DNA of 64,000 nt, taken from assembly GCA_018384065.1 (NCBI GenBank), contig JAHAYL010000064.1:1-64000 (forward strand), read 5' to 3'. Shown here piece by piece: positions 28,523-37,571 of the stretch (position 1 is the first letter of the stretch; every line of letters starts with the position of its first letter). Origin of the DNA: Oxalobacter sp. (GTDB lineage Bacteria; Pseudomonadota; Gammaproteobacteria; Burkholderiales; Burkholderiaceae_D). The notes under the pieces were generated by a model that saw only the letters and a program-made list of their open reading frames with translations, did no database searches and had not been told where the DNA came from. The position numbers and the translations under genes are program-made.

Positions 28523-28824
28523 CCGAGCCACCCTGCATCACGGAGCGCCAGGTAGATGCCGATGATGGTTGGTATGGCGCCGATGATGGCGGTGACCATC
28601 CATTTGACGGTTTTTCCCTGGGTCAGGAGGGAATCGACTTTCTTACTGACTTCGACGGTCAGGTCGTGTGTCCTGCCTTGGCTTGTGCAGAGTTTTTCCA
28701 GCAGGGCATCCTGCCTGACGTTGTGCTGTTCGAGGTTGCCGATGCGGTCTCCGTGGCTGTTGAGCCGTTCGGTGTGGTTCTTGACCTGTGTTTCTACTGC
28801 GACGAGCCTTTCGACGGTTTCCAT
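28519..28824 (-). CDS. holin-like / XhlA-like membrane protein
   Basis: coiled coil then C-terminal TM (MVTAIIGAIPTIIGIYLAL); upstream of endolysin. Confidence 0.6.
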   Translation of the reverse strand: METVERLVAVETQVKNHTERLNSHGDRIGNLEQHNVRQDALLEKLCTSQGRTHDLTVEVSKKVDSLLTQGKTVKWMVTAIIGAIPTIIGIYLALRDAGWLG

Positions 28825-28882
28825 TTGTCTTTCCCATGAAAAAACCGCCCTTGCGGGCGGCCGGTCTTTGCTGCTGTTTTTC

Positions 28883-29425
28883 TCAGAACTGGAAGGTGAT
28901 GGCTTCCAGTGCTTCGACGTCCTGTGCCTGGGCTATCTGCTGTTCGTATGCCCATTTGACGCCATAGAGGCGGCTTCCGTTGGCATCGATCTCTCCCTGG
29001 ATGGTGTTGAGGTCGGTCAGGGTGAGGCCGGGGTGGTACTGGTTGTTCCAGTCCCTGAAGGTGGCGGTTTCGATGTCGCCTCTGACAAGTTGCCGGATGA
29101 GGGATGCGACGTTGCGGTTGGCGGTGTCGTTGGCATCGACTTCGAAGCCGAGGATGGATGGGCAGTGGGCGGTTTCTGCTGCCTGTTTAAAGGCTGACTT
29201 GAGCGCTGCCAGTTTCAGTGCCTTGGCTTCTGGCAATGGCTGCTTGGGGGCATACCCTTTAAGGTACATCGCGCCATCACAGCCAAGCTCGATTTGGTCA
29301 TCATTCAGTTCGATGATGTCGGATTCTGTCCACCTGTCGTCAGCAGATATGGTGAAGGCCAGCCTTGCCCTGTCCGTATCGAGAAAATAGCATTTTTTGC
29401 CTTCTAAAATTGCGTAATAAGTCAT
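28883..29425 (-). CDS. phage DUF4376-type tail-fibre-associated protein
   Basis: GVKWAYEQQIAQAQDVEALEAITF C-terminus; directly downstream of fibre gene. Confidence 0.65.
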   Translation of the reverse strand: MTYYAILEGKKCYFLDTDRARLAFTISADDRWTESDIIELNDDQIELGCDGAMYLKGYAPKQPLPEAKALKLAALKSAFKQAAETAHCPSILGFEVDANDTANRNVASLIRQLVRGDIETATFRDWNNQYHPGLTLTDLNTIQGEIDANGSRLYGVKWAYEQQIAQAQDVEALEAITFQF

Positions 29426-29433
29426 GGTCACCT

Positions 29434-30717
29434 CTAAACGTAGGATTTTGCGGGATTGAACCAAAGAAAAGTGTTTGCCTTTGGCGTCGAGTAAGAGACG
29501 GTGATGCTTTCGCCGTTGGAAACGGGTAAATAGATGTCGATGTAGTTGCCGTTGCCGGATGTCGTTGTCGCTGAATCCCTGACACGGATTCCTCGTCCTG
29601 CATGAGACAGGTAGCCGTAAGAACCGACACCACCGCCGTTTGCAATCAGCTGGATCCAGCCATCACCGGGGGCTTTGATGACTGTCCCAGTATTCGGTGT
29701 GGTGATCTGCGAAGCATCTCCAATGTCAGGGAAAGAGAATTGGGAACTCCTTACGCCATTTGACAAGAGCTGCCCGGTGGTTTTTGAGATGGTCAGCGGG
29801 CGGTCAGCGGTATAGGTTTCTCCACCGTCATCTGAGAAAAGCAGGTAGAAGGCGTCGCTGTTCACATGCTGGATGATGCAGCGTGCCTGTCCGGTGCCCA
29901 GTGCCAGGGCCGTCTGCGGTCTGATCTTGAGTCTGCCGGTCAGGGTGCCTCCTGTCAGAAGCAGGTATCTCAAGAGGACTTCAGCCAGTCCTGCCGGTGT
30001 GACCGCCCGGGTGGTGTCGGTGCCTGCCTGGGTTTCTGCATTAGTGGCGAGCTCAACCAATCCCTGACGTGATTCCGTGGCTGTGCGTGATGCCAGGCCT
30101 GCGGGTGTGACCGCACGGCTGGTGTCGGTGCCTGCCTGTGTCTCCGCATTGGTGGCGAGCTCAACCAATCCCTGACGTGATTCCGTGGCTGTGCGTGATG
30201 CCAGTCCTGCGGGTGTGACCGCACGGCTGGTGTCATTGCCCTGGATGGTTTCGGTTGATGTCGCCAGTTCGACGATGCCCTGGGTTTCGGTGGTGGCAGG
30301 CGGCAGGTGATAGGTGACGCCAGAAACGGTGATTGCCTGGCTGACATCGGAACTCAACGCGAAGTCGATGGCGAGGACGGCATTGGCGGCCGATGTCTTT
30401 TCAATGATGGTCTCGCTGGCATTAGAGGCGATGCCGAACAGGATGCCGCCAGACGTGAAGACCCCGAGCTCATACGCCCGGTAGCTGGCTGACGATGTGT
30501 CTGTTTTCTCAAGATGGATGATGTTGTCGCCGACGTTGCCAACCGCGATGTCTGTCAGCGTGGCGAGGAGGTTGCCCTGCATAGCGGTCTGACCGGCAGA
30601 CGGGGTGTATCTGCCGTCTGCCAGGCGGATTTCCGACAGGGTGACGGTTGTGCCTTGTTCAACGGCGTCAGCAAGTGCCGCCAGACCGGCTGTGGTGACG
30701 ATGAATTTTGTTGCCAT
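29434..30717 (-). CDS. tail fibre protein (collar-type N-terminus)
   Basis: MATKFIVTTAGLAALADAVEQGTTVTLSEIRLADGRYTP; repeated RAVTPAGLASRTATESRQGLVELATNAETQAGTDTS units. Confidence 0.88.
   Translation of the reverse strand: MATKFIVTTAGLAALADAVEQGTTVTLSEIRLADGRYTPSAGQTAMQGNLLATLTDIAVGNVGDNIIHLEKTDTSSASYRAYELGVFTSGGILFGIASNASETIIEKTSAANAVLAIDFALSSDVSQAITVSGVTYHLPPATTETQGIVELATSTETIQGNDTSRAVTPAGLASRTATESRQGLVELATNAETQAGTDTSRAVTPAGLASRTATESRQGLVELATNAETQAGTDTTRAVTPAGLAEVLLRYLLLTGGTLTGRLKIRPQTALALGTGQARCIIQHVNSDAFYLLFSDDGGETYTADRPLTISKTTGQLLSNGVRSSQFSFPDIGDASQITTPNTGTVIKAPGDGWIQLIANGGGVGSYGYLSHAGRGIRVRDSATTTSGNGNYIDIYLPVSNGESITVSYSTPKANTFLWFNPAKSYV
29990..30313 (-). repeat. tandem 108-bp (36-aa) repeat within tail fibre gene, about 3 copies
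   Basis: CCTGC[C/G]GGTGTGACC recurs at 29990, 30098, 30206 (108-bp spacing); last copy diverged. Confidence 0.85.
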
Positions 30718-30726
30718 GGTTTTTCC

Positions 30727-31302
30727 TTATAACGCGGTGATTCTGCTGCATGTGATGGACTGGATGACGCCGACGGCGTTGAATCCGCTTCTCATCGACT
30801 GGACGATGTTCAGGCTGTACCAGCTGCGAACAGGTTTCGCTGAGTCAATCTGCTTGATGAGGTCTTCCTGGGTTTCTGTGTCTGTTCCGCCTGCAACGTC
30901 TGACATGGTGGCTGTGATGGTGAATGTGTGCGGCTCGCCTTTAGGCGTGGTCTGCCACCATTCCGTCATGGTCATCGTCGATGAGATGGCCGCCAAGGCG
31001 TTCCTGACCGCCTGGACGGTGCCGACCAGGCGTTTGTTGGCGATGGTCGCCTTGAGGACAGACCGCTTGCGGCTGATGGGCCAGCTGTCACGCCAGGTTG
31101 CATCGTACTGTCTTGACAGATGGTCAAGCTGGGCTGATGTCAGGCTGTCGATGCGTTTCAGCAGGACGGGGGTGTCGAGTGCTTGGGCAATGCGTCTGAG
31201 TTCGGGGTCCACCGCCAGCCCTGATGCCTGCATGTTGGCATCTATGAGGATGGATGGCGGCAGGATGTCTGACAGGGTGATGGTTTCCAGCTGCTTATTC
31301 AT
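30727..31302 (-). CDS. tail protein I (P2 gpI-like)
   Basis: AQALDTPVLLKRIDSLTSAQLDHLSRQYDATWRDSWP; position between J and fibre. Confidence 0.85.
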   Translation of the reverse strand: MNKQLETITLSDILPPSILIDANMQASGLAVDPELRRIAQALDTPVLLKRIDSLTSAQLDHLSRQYDATWRDSWPISRKRSVLKATIANKRLVGTVQAVRNALAAISSTMTMTEWWQTTPKGEPHTFTITATMSDVAGGTDTETQEDLIKQIDSAKPVRSWYSLNIVQSMRSGFNAVGVIQSITCSRITAL

Positions 31303-32431
31303 CTTTCAACCCCTGGTAGGTGACGGTAACTGCTGTGCATTGGGCAACCGAGCCTTCCGGAACCTCAACGAAGGCATTGGGTGCCAGGGTCGCTGAGTTG
31401 ACCCGCGCAGCCCCGGCGTTGACGACCATCGCCAGCAGTTTCTCAGGACTGATGTCCCTGCCGATCCTGCCCTGCTGCCAGAGTCGGTATTCCTGGACAG
31501 CTGATGCGACGGCGGTCTTGATGGCGTCAATGCGTTCCCTGTCTTTCTGGCTGATCCACCAGTCGATGGTGATGGCGTAGCTGACTGCTGTCGGTGCCAG
31601 CACCTGGACGTAATCGGTCAGTGGCCGGATGGTCTCGATGTTGAGGTGTTCTGCGATGTCGTCCAGCAGTTCCTGCGGGGGCAGGCTGCCGCCGGTCATC
31701 AGCGGATAGACATTGACGTAACCCGGCTGGGGTGTGGTGACTGACACGTCGATGATTGCGCTTGAGACGCTGTAGGTGTGGAACTCATACGCTTTTTTCG
31801 GTCCCGCAACGGAAAAGGCGTTTGGCGCGAGCCTTATGCGTTCTGCAAACGCCTCATCGGTTTCGATGTCTGCCCCGCCTGCTGTGGCGGTTGTGTTTTC
31901 CGCTGACGCCAGGAAGGTCATCGGGCTGACGATGGTGTTGACCTGCCCTGCCAGGTAGGCGTTGCCGGCTGTGCCTGCGGTGGTGCAGGTGGCATCGACG
32001 GTGCCTGTCATGCTGCCAGCCGGAATGATGAGCTCACGGTCTGTGGCGAAGGTGACGATGCCGTTGGTGACTTCGAACCCTGACGGGATGGTGTAGGTCT
32101 GTGCCAGTGCCGAAGACAGGGTGAATTCCAGTGTGGTTACAGCCGATGCAGCAGGCAACCGTTCAACGTTGAGATAAACGCCAAGCGCATCCAGGTATTC
32201 TCCCTGTGCATAGGAAAGCAGGTTCTGCCTTGCCGCCAGGTTGATGGCGGTGCGCTGCTGGATGATGACGGCAGCGATGGTCTCAAGGAAAAGCCGCACA
32301 GGGTCGCCTTTTGCCAGGGAGCGCCCTGCCAGTGTCTCGTACCGGTTGATGATGGCGGCTTCGATGGTGCTGCTGTCGGTTTCGATGAAATCGACGTCTG
32401 GCAGGTTCCAGCGTGGGATGGTTTCAGCCAT
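31295..32431 (-). CDS. baseplate assembly protein J
   Basis: AAVIIQQRTAINLAARQNLLSYAQGEYLDALG; overlap with gpI. Confidence 0.9.
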   Translation of the reverse strand: MAETIPRWNLPDVDFIETDSSTIEAAIINRYETLAGRSLAKGDPVRLFLETIAAVIIQQRTAINLAARQNLLSYAQGEYLDALGVYLNVERLPAASAVTTLEFTLSSALAQTYTIPSGFEVTNGIVTFATDRELIIPAGSMTGTVDATCTTAGTAGNAYLAGQVNTIVSPMTFLASAENTTATAGGADIETDEAFAERIRLAPNAFSVAGPKKAYEFHTYSVSSAIIDVSVTTPQPGYVNVYPLMTGGSLPPQELLDDIAEHLNIETIRPLTDYVQVLAPTAVSYAITIDWWISQKDRERIDAIKTAVASAVQEYRLWQQGRIGRDISPEKLLAMVVNAGAARVNSATLAPNAFVEVPEGSVAQCTAVTVTYQGLKDE

Positions 32432-32482
32432 TGTTCGGTTCCTTTAAATGAAAAAGCCCCGTGGTTCGGAACTTGATTGTTT

Positions 32483-33340
32483 TTATGCCGCCCATTCGGA
32501 TCCGATGCTGTAATAGAAGCGGAACCGCCCTAAAGTGCCGGCGGCACTGTAATTGACTTGAACGGTGTCGCCCTTGCAGACAGGGACATAAATGTCCAGC
32601 GTGTTCGCACCAGTCGAAAAGGCCCTTGCTCGCAGTGACGGAGTCTGGAGATAAATGTACTGACCGGCTGCTGTCGCCGCTTTTTCAAGCAGCACCCAGC
32701 CATCATCAGAAGCTGTTACCGTTCCGCCCGACGATGGGAGACTCAGATTCTTGTATGACGTCGAGGGCAGGCAGTATCTTGCAAGAGGAATATTGTTGTA
32801 ACTCAGTTGACCACTCGCTTCTGGCTTGAACCACTTGACATTGCCATTTGCATCACAGGCTCCAAGACAAGCTGCCCCCCCAAAGCTGTAGCTGCCGCCT
32901 TCAGCAATGAATTCCAGCCCATAAAGTGCCAATACACCTGACAATCCTTCTGTTCCACCCCACAACCTCATGCAACGATAATTGGTTTCCTGCGTCAGAA
33001 AGGTTGAGTACTCCATGGCATCAGGCGTACCGTTGAAATGGATGGGACCTGTAATCGTTCCTCCAGCCAAAGGCAGGTATCCAGCCAGCTCGCTTGTCAC
33101 ATCGCTTAGTGTGATGAACCCTGAGTCATTTGTCAGGTCGCTTGTTTTTGTCGGAATGACTGCCCCATCACTGAAAGCATAAGCCAATGTGCGCCAGCGG
33201 GATGTGCCGTCCCCGACTTTAGCCTTGCGCGTGTCGGATTCGATGCCAATCTCACCTGCCAGCAGGATTGGGTTCTGTGCTGTCCATCTGGCGGCGGTGT
33301 CATACCGATGCTTGATTTTAAGGACAATCTCAGCCATCAC
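32483..33340 (-). CDS. tail fibre-like protein with Mtd_N-like N-terminus
   Basis: NPILLAGEIGIESDTRKAKVGDGTSRWRTLAYA; C-terminus similar to fibre 29434..30717. Confidence 0.75.
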   Translation of the reverse strand: MMAEIVLKIKHRYDTAARWTAQNPILLAGEIGIESDTRKAKVGDGTSRWRTLAYAFSDGAVIPTKTSDLTNDSGFITLSDVTSELAGYLPLAGGTITGPIHFNGTPDAMEYSTFLTQETNYRCMRLWGGTEGLSGVLALYGLEFIAEGGSYSFGGAACLGACDANGNVKWFKPEASGQLSYNNIPLARYCLPSTSYKNLSLPSSGGTVTASDDGWVLLEKAATAAGQYIYLQTPSLRARAFSTGANTLDIYVPVCKGDTVQVNYSAAGTLGRFRFYYSIGSEWAA

Positions 33341-34350
33341 GCATTCCCACAGTTGATGATGATGCCGGTGTCGCTGTAACGGACGATGTCAGATGTATCT
33401 GACAGGTCGGTTGATGCCTTGGCGGCAAATGCACTGTTGAACCGGGCGGCTGTCCAGTAGAGGTTCGTGCCTTCGCTGATGTCGCTGGTTGTCAGGGTGA
33501 CTGCACCGGTCTTGTTGTTGACGGATGTGACCGCATCGGTCGGTGTCAGCAGTTCTTTCCAATTTGCCAGCGTAGACGGGCTATCTCCTGACAGGATATA
33601 GGTCTTGTTCTCATCCGTCCGGATGGCGATGTCGCCTTTCTGGCAGGTCAGCGCAAGCATGGCTGCCTGGTTGGCAACTGTGTAGACATCCATGATGGAC
33701 AGCGACGGCAGGACGGATGTGGAGAGTTTGCCGTTGGAATCCAAGACAGGGACATTGCCGGAACCTGTGCCGGTGTTTTTGGTTGCTGCCGTTCCAAGCA
33801 GCCCGGTGATGTCTGATGCCGCCAGGTTGGTTGCGGCAGTGACCCTGCCTTTTGCATCGACAGTCACCTTGGTGTAGGTGCCTGCGGTGACGCCGGATGC
33901 CGCCAATGTGCATGCAAGGGTGAGCGCACCTGCTGCACTCCAGGTTGTCGATGCGGTCACATCGTCTGTCAGCGACACGGTCCGGGCGGTCTTGAGCTGG
34001 GTTGCTTTGGTGGCCTCATTGACGGTCACCGCCCCGGTGCTGCCGTTGACGGTGATGTTGCCACCGGATTTCACACCGCCGATGACGGAGGATGATGCAA
34101 CCGGAAGGGTGTAAACGGTGATGTCAGTGCCGTTGACGGTGATGTTGCCGTTGGTTGATGACTGGGCGATGATGGCGCCTGCATACGGCAGTGCTGTCCA
34201 GGCGGATGTGCCGTCACCGATCTTGAACCGGGCGGTGTCGGATTCGATGCCGATTTCACCTTTAAGCAAAACGGGGTCGCCTGATGTCCAGTTGGCTGTT
34301 GTGTCGTTCCTCAAAATCAGCCTGACGTCGCTGAGTGTCTTGGTTGCCAT
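33337..34350 (-). CDS. tail fibre-like protein with Mtd_N-like N-terminus
   Basis: DPVLLKGEIGIESDTARFKIGDGTSAWTALPYAG; low-complexity Thr/Ala/Val fibre sequence. Confidence 0.75.
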   Translation of the reverse strand: MATKTLSDVRLILRNDTTANWTSGDPVLLKGEIGIESDTARFKIGDGTSAWTALPYAGAIIAQSSTNGNITVNGTDITVYTLPVASSSVIGGVKSGGNITVNGSTGAVTVNEATKATQLKTARTVSLTDDVTASTTWSAAGALTLACTLAASGVTAGTYTKVTVDAKGRVTAATNLAASDITGLLGTAATKNTGTGSGNVPVLDSNGKLSTSVLPSLSIMDVYTVANQAAMLALTCQKGDIAIRTDENKTYILSGDSPSTLANWKELLTPTDAVTSVNNKTGAVTLTTSDISEGTNLYWTAARFNSAFAAKASTDLSDTSDIVRYSDTGIIINCGNA

Positions 34351-34608
34351 TTAGATGCTCCTGATGATTTCAATATCCTGCCAGTCCCTGCCGACGCAGA
34401 TATAACGCAGGGTCGCCGTGTCCCATCTGTAAAGTGCATTCTCGTCCTGTGCAATGTAGAGGCTGTTGTCTTCGCCCAGGTTCGGGAATGCCGCGATGCT
34501 GCTGTACTGCCTGATGGTGCTGCCTGTCCGCCCTGCGTCTTCCCTCAGCCGCAGGACGAAGTCGGTGAGGCTTTTGGCTCCCCGGTTGGTGTTCTTGGGG
34601 ATTGCCAT
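34351..34608 (-). CDS. small phage tail-region protein
   Basis: MAIPKNTNRGAKSLTDFVLRLREDAGRTGSTIRQY; start chosen at overlap with gp25-like gene stop. Confidence 0.65.
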   Translation of the reverse strand: MAIPKNTNRGAKSLTDFVLRLREDAGRTGSTIRQYSSIAAFPNLGEDNSLYIAQDENALYRWDTATLRYICVGRDWQDIEIIRSI

Positions 34609-34609
34609 G

Positions 34610-35152
34610 TCAGCTCTCCCCGTTGTTGTAGAGTTCGGTGTAGTCGCTCTGTTCGATGTCCCTGAGCCGTTCTTCGATGTCTGAGACCTGCCCCATGAGC
34701 ATGCTGGTGATGGCTGATGTGTCAGCACTGCCGCTGGATGCTGCTGTGGTGTCGATGGTCTCTGCGGTGCTGCCACTGCCTGAAGCTGTACTGCCGGTTG
34801 ATGCTGCATTTTCGGTGCTGACGGTCTCTGCAAGTCTGATCCGGACGATGGGTTTCAGGATGCCGTCCATGGCATCGGTGGTGCTGTCCTGGAAGCCGAC
34901 TGCAGTGACCTGTGCACGTGGTTCATAGACCTGGAGCGCCTGGATGATTTCGGCCTTGAGCATCATCCTGGCAACGGGCAGTGGTTTGTCGATGTATGAC
35001 CAGCTGAGTCCAAAGTCCCTGTCGAGGGGCACGGTGCCACGGCGTGTGGACAGGATGGTCCGCACGTTCTGCAGGACTTCTGCTGCTTCGCTTGCCGGTG
35101 CGAAGTCGACTGTCTCAAGCAAAGAGACTGAGTAAGCCTGTGATGCCGCCAT
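34610..35152 (-). CDS. baseplate GpW/gp25-like protein
   Basis: EVLQNVRTILSTRRGTVPLDRDFGLSW. Confidence 0.88.
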   Translation of the reverse strand: MAASQAYSVSLLETVDFAPASEAAEVLQNVRTILSTRRGTVPLDRDFGLSWSYIDKPLPVARMMLKAEIIQALQVYEPRAQVTAVGFQDSTTDAMDGILKPIVRIRLAETVSTENAASTGSTASGSGSTAETIDTTAASSGSADTSAITSMLMGQVSDIEERLRDIEQSDYTELYNNGES

Positions 35153-35552
35153 CTGCGACCTCCTTCAATTCAATCTGAATGTCTGCAATGCGGGCAACGC
35201 CGGATCCGGTGAAATGCCGGTTCTCGATGTCCAGTGATGTGATGACGAACTGCCCGTGGTATTCCATGCCGATAAGCAGCAGGTGCGGCTGGCCGGATGC
35301 AACCATGCGTTCAAGCGCCATCAGGCCGACGGACGGCGGGACACCGAGCATGGCATCAAGCCGGATGCGCATGGTGATGGTGTCGGTGTCTGGACCGACA
35401 TACTCAAGCACGGGTTTCTGGCCAATGACAGCATGGCTGGCGAACCGGGCTGCTTTCTTTTTTGTCATCTGTGAGAATGTCAGGACCCGGCTGTCTGAGC
35501 AGACGAACGGTACGCCAAGCTGGCCGGTGCCCAATAGCCCTATCATGCCCAT
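35115..35552 (-). CDS. phage tail protein, GpU-like
   Basis: FVCSDSRVLTFSQMTKKKAARFASHAVIGQKPVLEYVG; tail gene order. Confidence 0.75.
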   Translation of the reverse strand: MGMIGLLGTGQLGVPFVCSDSRVLTFSQMTKKKAARFASHAVIGQKPVLEYVGPDTDTITMRIRLDAMLGVPPSVGLMALERMVASGQPHLLLIGMEYHGQFVITSLDIENRHFTGSGVARIADIQIELKEVADGGITGLLSLFA

Positions 35553-36218
35553 TTAGACCCCCTGGTTTTCTTTGATTGTGCCTGATGCCTTGATGTCACC
35601 ATGCACGTTGCTGTCACCGTCGACATACAGGTCACCGTTGATGCGGGCGTTGCCGGTGAAGGTGATGTCGGTGGTGTCTATCACGGCATTACCGCCGTCA
35701 AGCCGCATGGTGGTGCCACCCATCTTGAGGTTGATGACCGCCGATTCGATGTTGATGGCGGTGGCGCTCTTGATGTTGACGGTGGATGTCCCTGTAATGT
35801 CAACGGTCTGTCGGTCTGCCTTGAGCTCGGTGCCTTCGATGGTGGCTGTCAGGGTGTGGCTGGCCATGTCGTACTGGATGACGGTGCCATCCTTGAACTT
35901 GACCATCCTGATGTCTTCGGTGGCGGCAGGCGGGGTGATCTCCCCGGCATACCAGCTGCCGATGATGAAGCCGTCATCCCCGCCCTGCGGGAAGATGCAG
36001 AGGACATCTTCCCCGATGGATGGCATATGGTAATCCGCTGTCTCCAGGGTGTTGCGCTGGATGACCGGCAGGTCGTAGCTGACCAGCGAATCTTCATCGT
36101 CGAAGACAACCCGGGCGGTGCATCGCGCCGGGTCGATGGATGAGACTTCACCGATCTTGATGAGGCGGTTGGCGGCTTCTGCGGTGCTGTCTTCTGTCTG
36201 GCTGTCTGTCAGTAGCAT
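35553..36218 (-). CDS. baseplate assembly protein V
   Basis: MPSIGEDVLCIFPQGGDDGFIIGSWYAGE and C-terminal spike-like beta repeats. Confidence 0.88.
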   Translation of the reverse strand: MLLTDSQTEDSTAEAANRLIKIGEVSSIDPARCTARVVFDDEDSLVSYDLPVIQRNTLETADYHMPSIGEDVLCIFPQGGDDGFIIGSWYAGEITPPAATEDIRMVKFKDGTVIQYDMASHTLTATIEGTELKADRQTVDITGTSTVNIKSATAINIESAVINLKMGGTTMRLDGGNAVIDTTDITFTGNARINGDLYVDGDSNVHGDIKASGTIKENQGV

Positions 36219-36225
36219 GGCTTCC

Positions 36226-37350
36226 TCAGTAATTCATGTTCACCCGCCTGAGCTTGACGGTTGTGGTGTACCCTGAACCGGTGACGCTGTGCCCGGCTTC
36301 TTCTACGATGAACCTTCCATCGAAACTGCCGAATCCGGCACAGGTGATGACGACGCCTGCCACCAGTCCGACATCTCCGACGACGGTCATGGAGCCGGTG
36401 ACTTTGCGCTGGTTGAGTTCACGCAGTTTTGCCTTGGCGAGGCGCTCTGCCTCGGCTATGCTGGTCGCCCGTTTCTTGAGGCTGTATTCCTGCCCGTTGG
36501 CGTCTGCCTCTGGGTCGGTGTAGGTGTATTCGTTCACCGCCGGGTTCCTGCCTGCGGTGGCTGTTGTGTCCTGGCTGGTTTTGCGTGAACCGGCTGAACC
36601 GCGTTTCTTTTTCCGTGGATCCCGGTAACTGACGGTCACGGATTTATAGGTTTCCGACTGCTGGGATTCGAAGTCCCATCTGATGATGCCGGATACGCCC
36701 AGGATGTATGTCTTGACGGACGGTTTTTTCTCGTAGCTCGCCTGGTCGAAGATGACGATCCTGTCATTGGTCAGCTTGATGGAAAGCCCGCTGTCTTTGC
36801 AGAGCCGGGAAAGGAACTTGAGGTCGGTTTCCCTTTTCTGGTCCTGACGGTCGTATTCCGGGTTGTCCTGGCTGTCCCACATCAGTCCGATGCCGTTGTC
36901 TTTTGCAACCGCTGTTGCGATTGCCTTGAGGGTGGTTTTCTCCCAGGCTTTGGTTTTGAGTTTTTTCCGGATGGGTGTGTCCAGCGGGATTGAGATGCCT
37001 TTCATTTCCATGACACGGGGGCTGCCGGATGTCCGCAGGCTGTCGATGTGGAATTTCCCGCATGGCAGCCTTGAGGGTGTGCCGGTGATGCCCTGCACCA
37101 GGTTGATGAGGTCCGCCACAGTATCGGTGCTGCCGGTGATGATGGCGGCTTCGACGAGTTCCCCGCCGTCTGGCTTCCAGGAGCCTGCCCATCTGCCATC
37201 CGGGTCTTTCAGTGTCAGGCTGATTTCATCTGCCTCATCGGTTTCTTTGTCGGTGTAGCTGAATCCAAGCAGGTCAGGGGCAATGTCCTGGCTGACGTTG
37301 ACCTGCCTGCTGGTGAACAGGAGTTCGATGTCTGTTTTGATGACGCTCAT
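36226..37350 (-). CDS. late control protein D-like (tail hub)
   Basis: SYTDKETDEADEISLTLKDPDGRWAGSWKP. Confidence 0.88.
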   Translation of the reverse strand: MSVIKTDIELLFTSRQVNVSQDIAPDLLGFSYTDKETDEADEISLTLKDPDGRWAGSWKPDGGELVEAAIITGSTDTVADLINLVQGITGTPSRLPCGKFHIDSLRTSGSPRVMEMKGISIPLDTPIRKKLKTKAWEKTTLKAIATAVAKDNGIGLMWDSQDNPEYDRQDQKRETDLKFLSRLCKDSGLSIKLTNDRIVIFDQASYEKKPSVKTYILGVSGIIRWDFESQQSETYKSVTVSYRDPRKKKRGSAGSRKTSQDTTATAGRNPAVNEYTYTDPEADANGQEYSLKKRATSIAEAERLAKAKLRELNQRKVTGSMTVVGDVGLVAGVVITCAGFGSFDGRFIVEEAGHSVTGSGYTTTVKLRRVNMNY

Positions 37351-37571
37351 TGCCGTTTCCAGGGTGGCAGGTTTGCGGATGTCTCATCGGTGTCGATGTC
37401 TATCTCAGGCACGTTGATGACGGTGCCATATGAAAAGAGCACCGTCTTGCGGTGCTCCAGGTTGGCTTCGATGAGCTTTTCCATATAGTGTTCGTTGCCA
37501 TAAAGGCGTTTTGACAGGATGTCCCAGGTGTCACCCTGCCTTGTCGTTGTGGTTGCCATGTTGGTCCTCAC
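37347..37571 (-). CDS. tail protein X
   Basis: TRQGDTWDILSKRLYGNEHYMEKLIEAN LysM-like. Confidence 0.88.
   Translation of the reverse strand: MRTNMATTTTRQGDTWDILSKRLYGNEHYMEKLIEANLEHRKTVLFSYGTVINVPEIDIDTDETSANLPPWKRQ

Noticed and set aside
27969-28541. Arg-rich 190-aa ORF overlapping the endolysin
   Set aside because: Out-of-frame low-complexity translation; endolysin frame is strongly supported
29434-34350. Diversity-generating retroelement suggested by Mtd_N-like fibre domains
   Set aside because: No reverse transcriptase ORF or template/variable repeat pair was seen in the window; Mtd_N-like domains occur widely without DGRs
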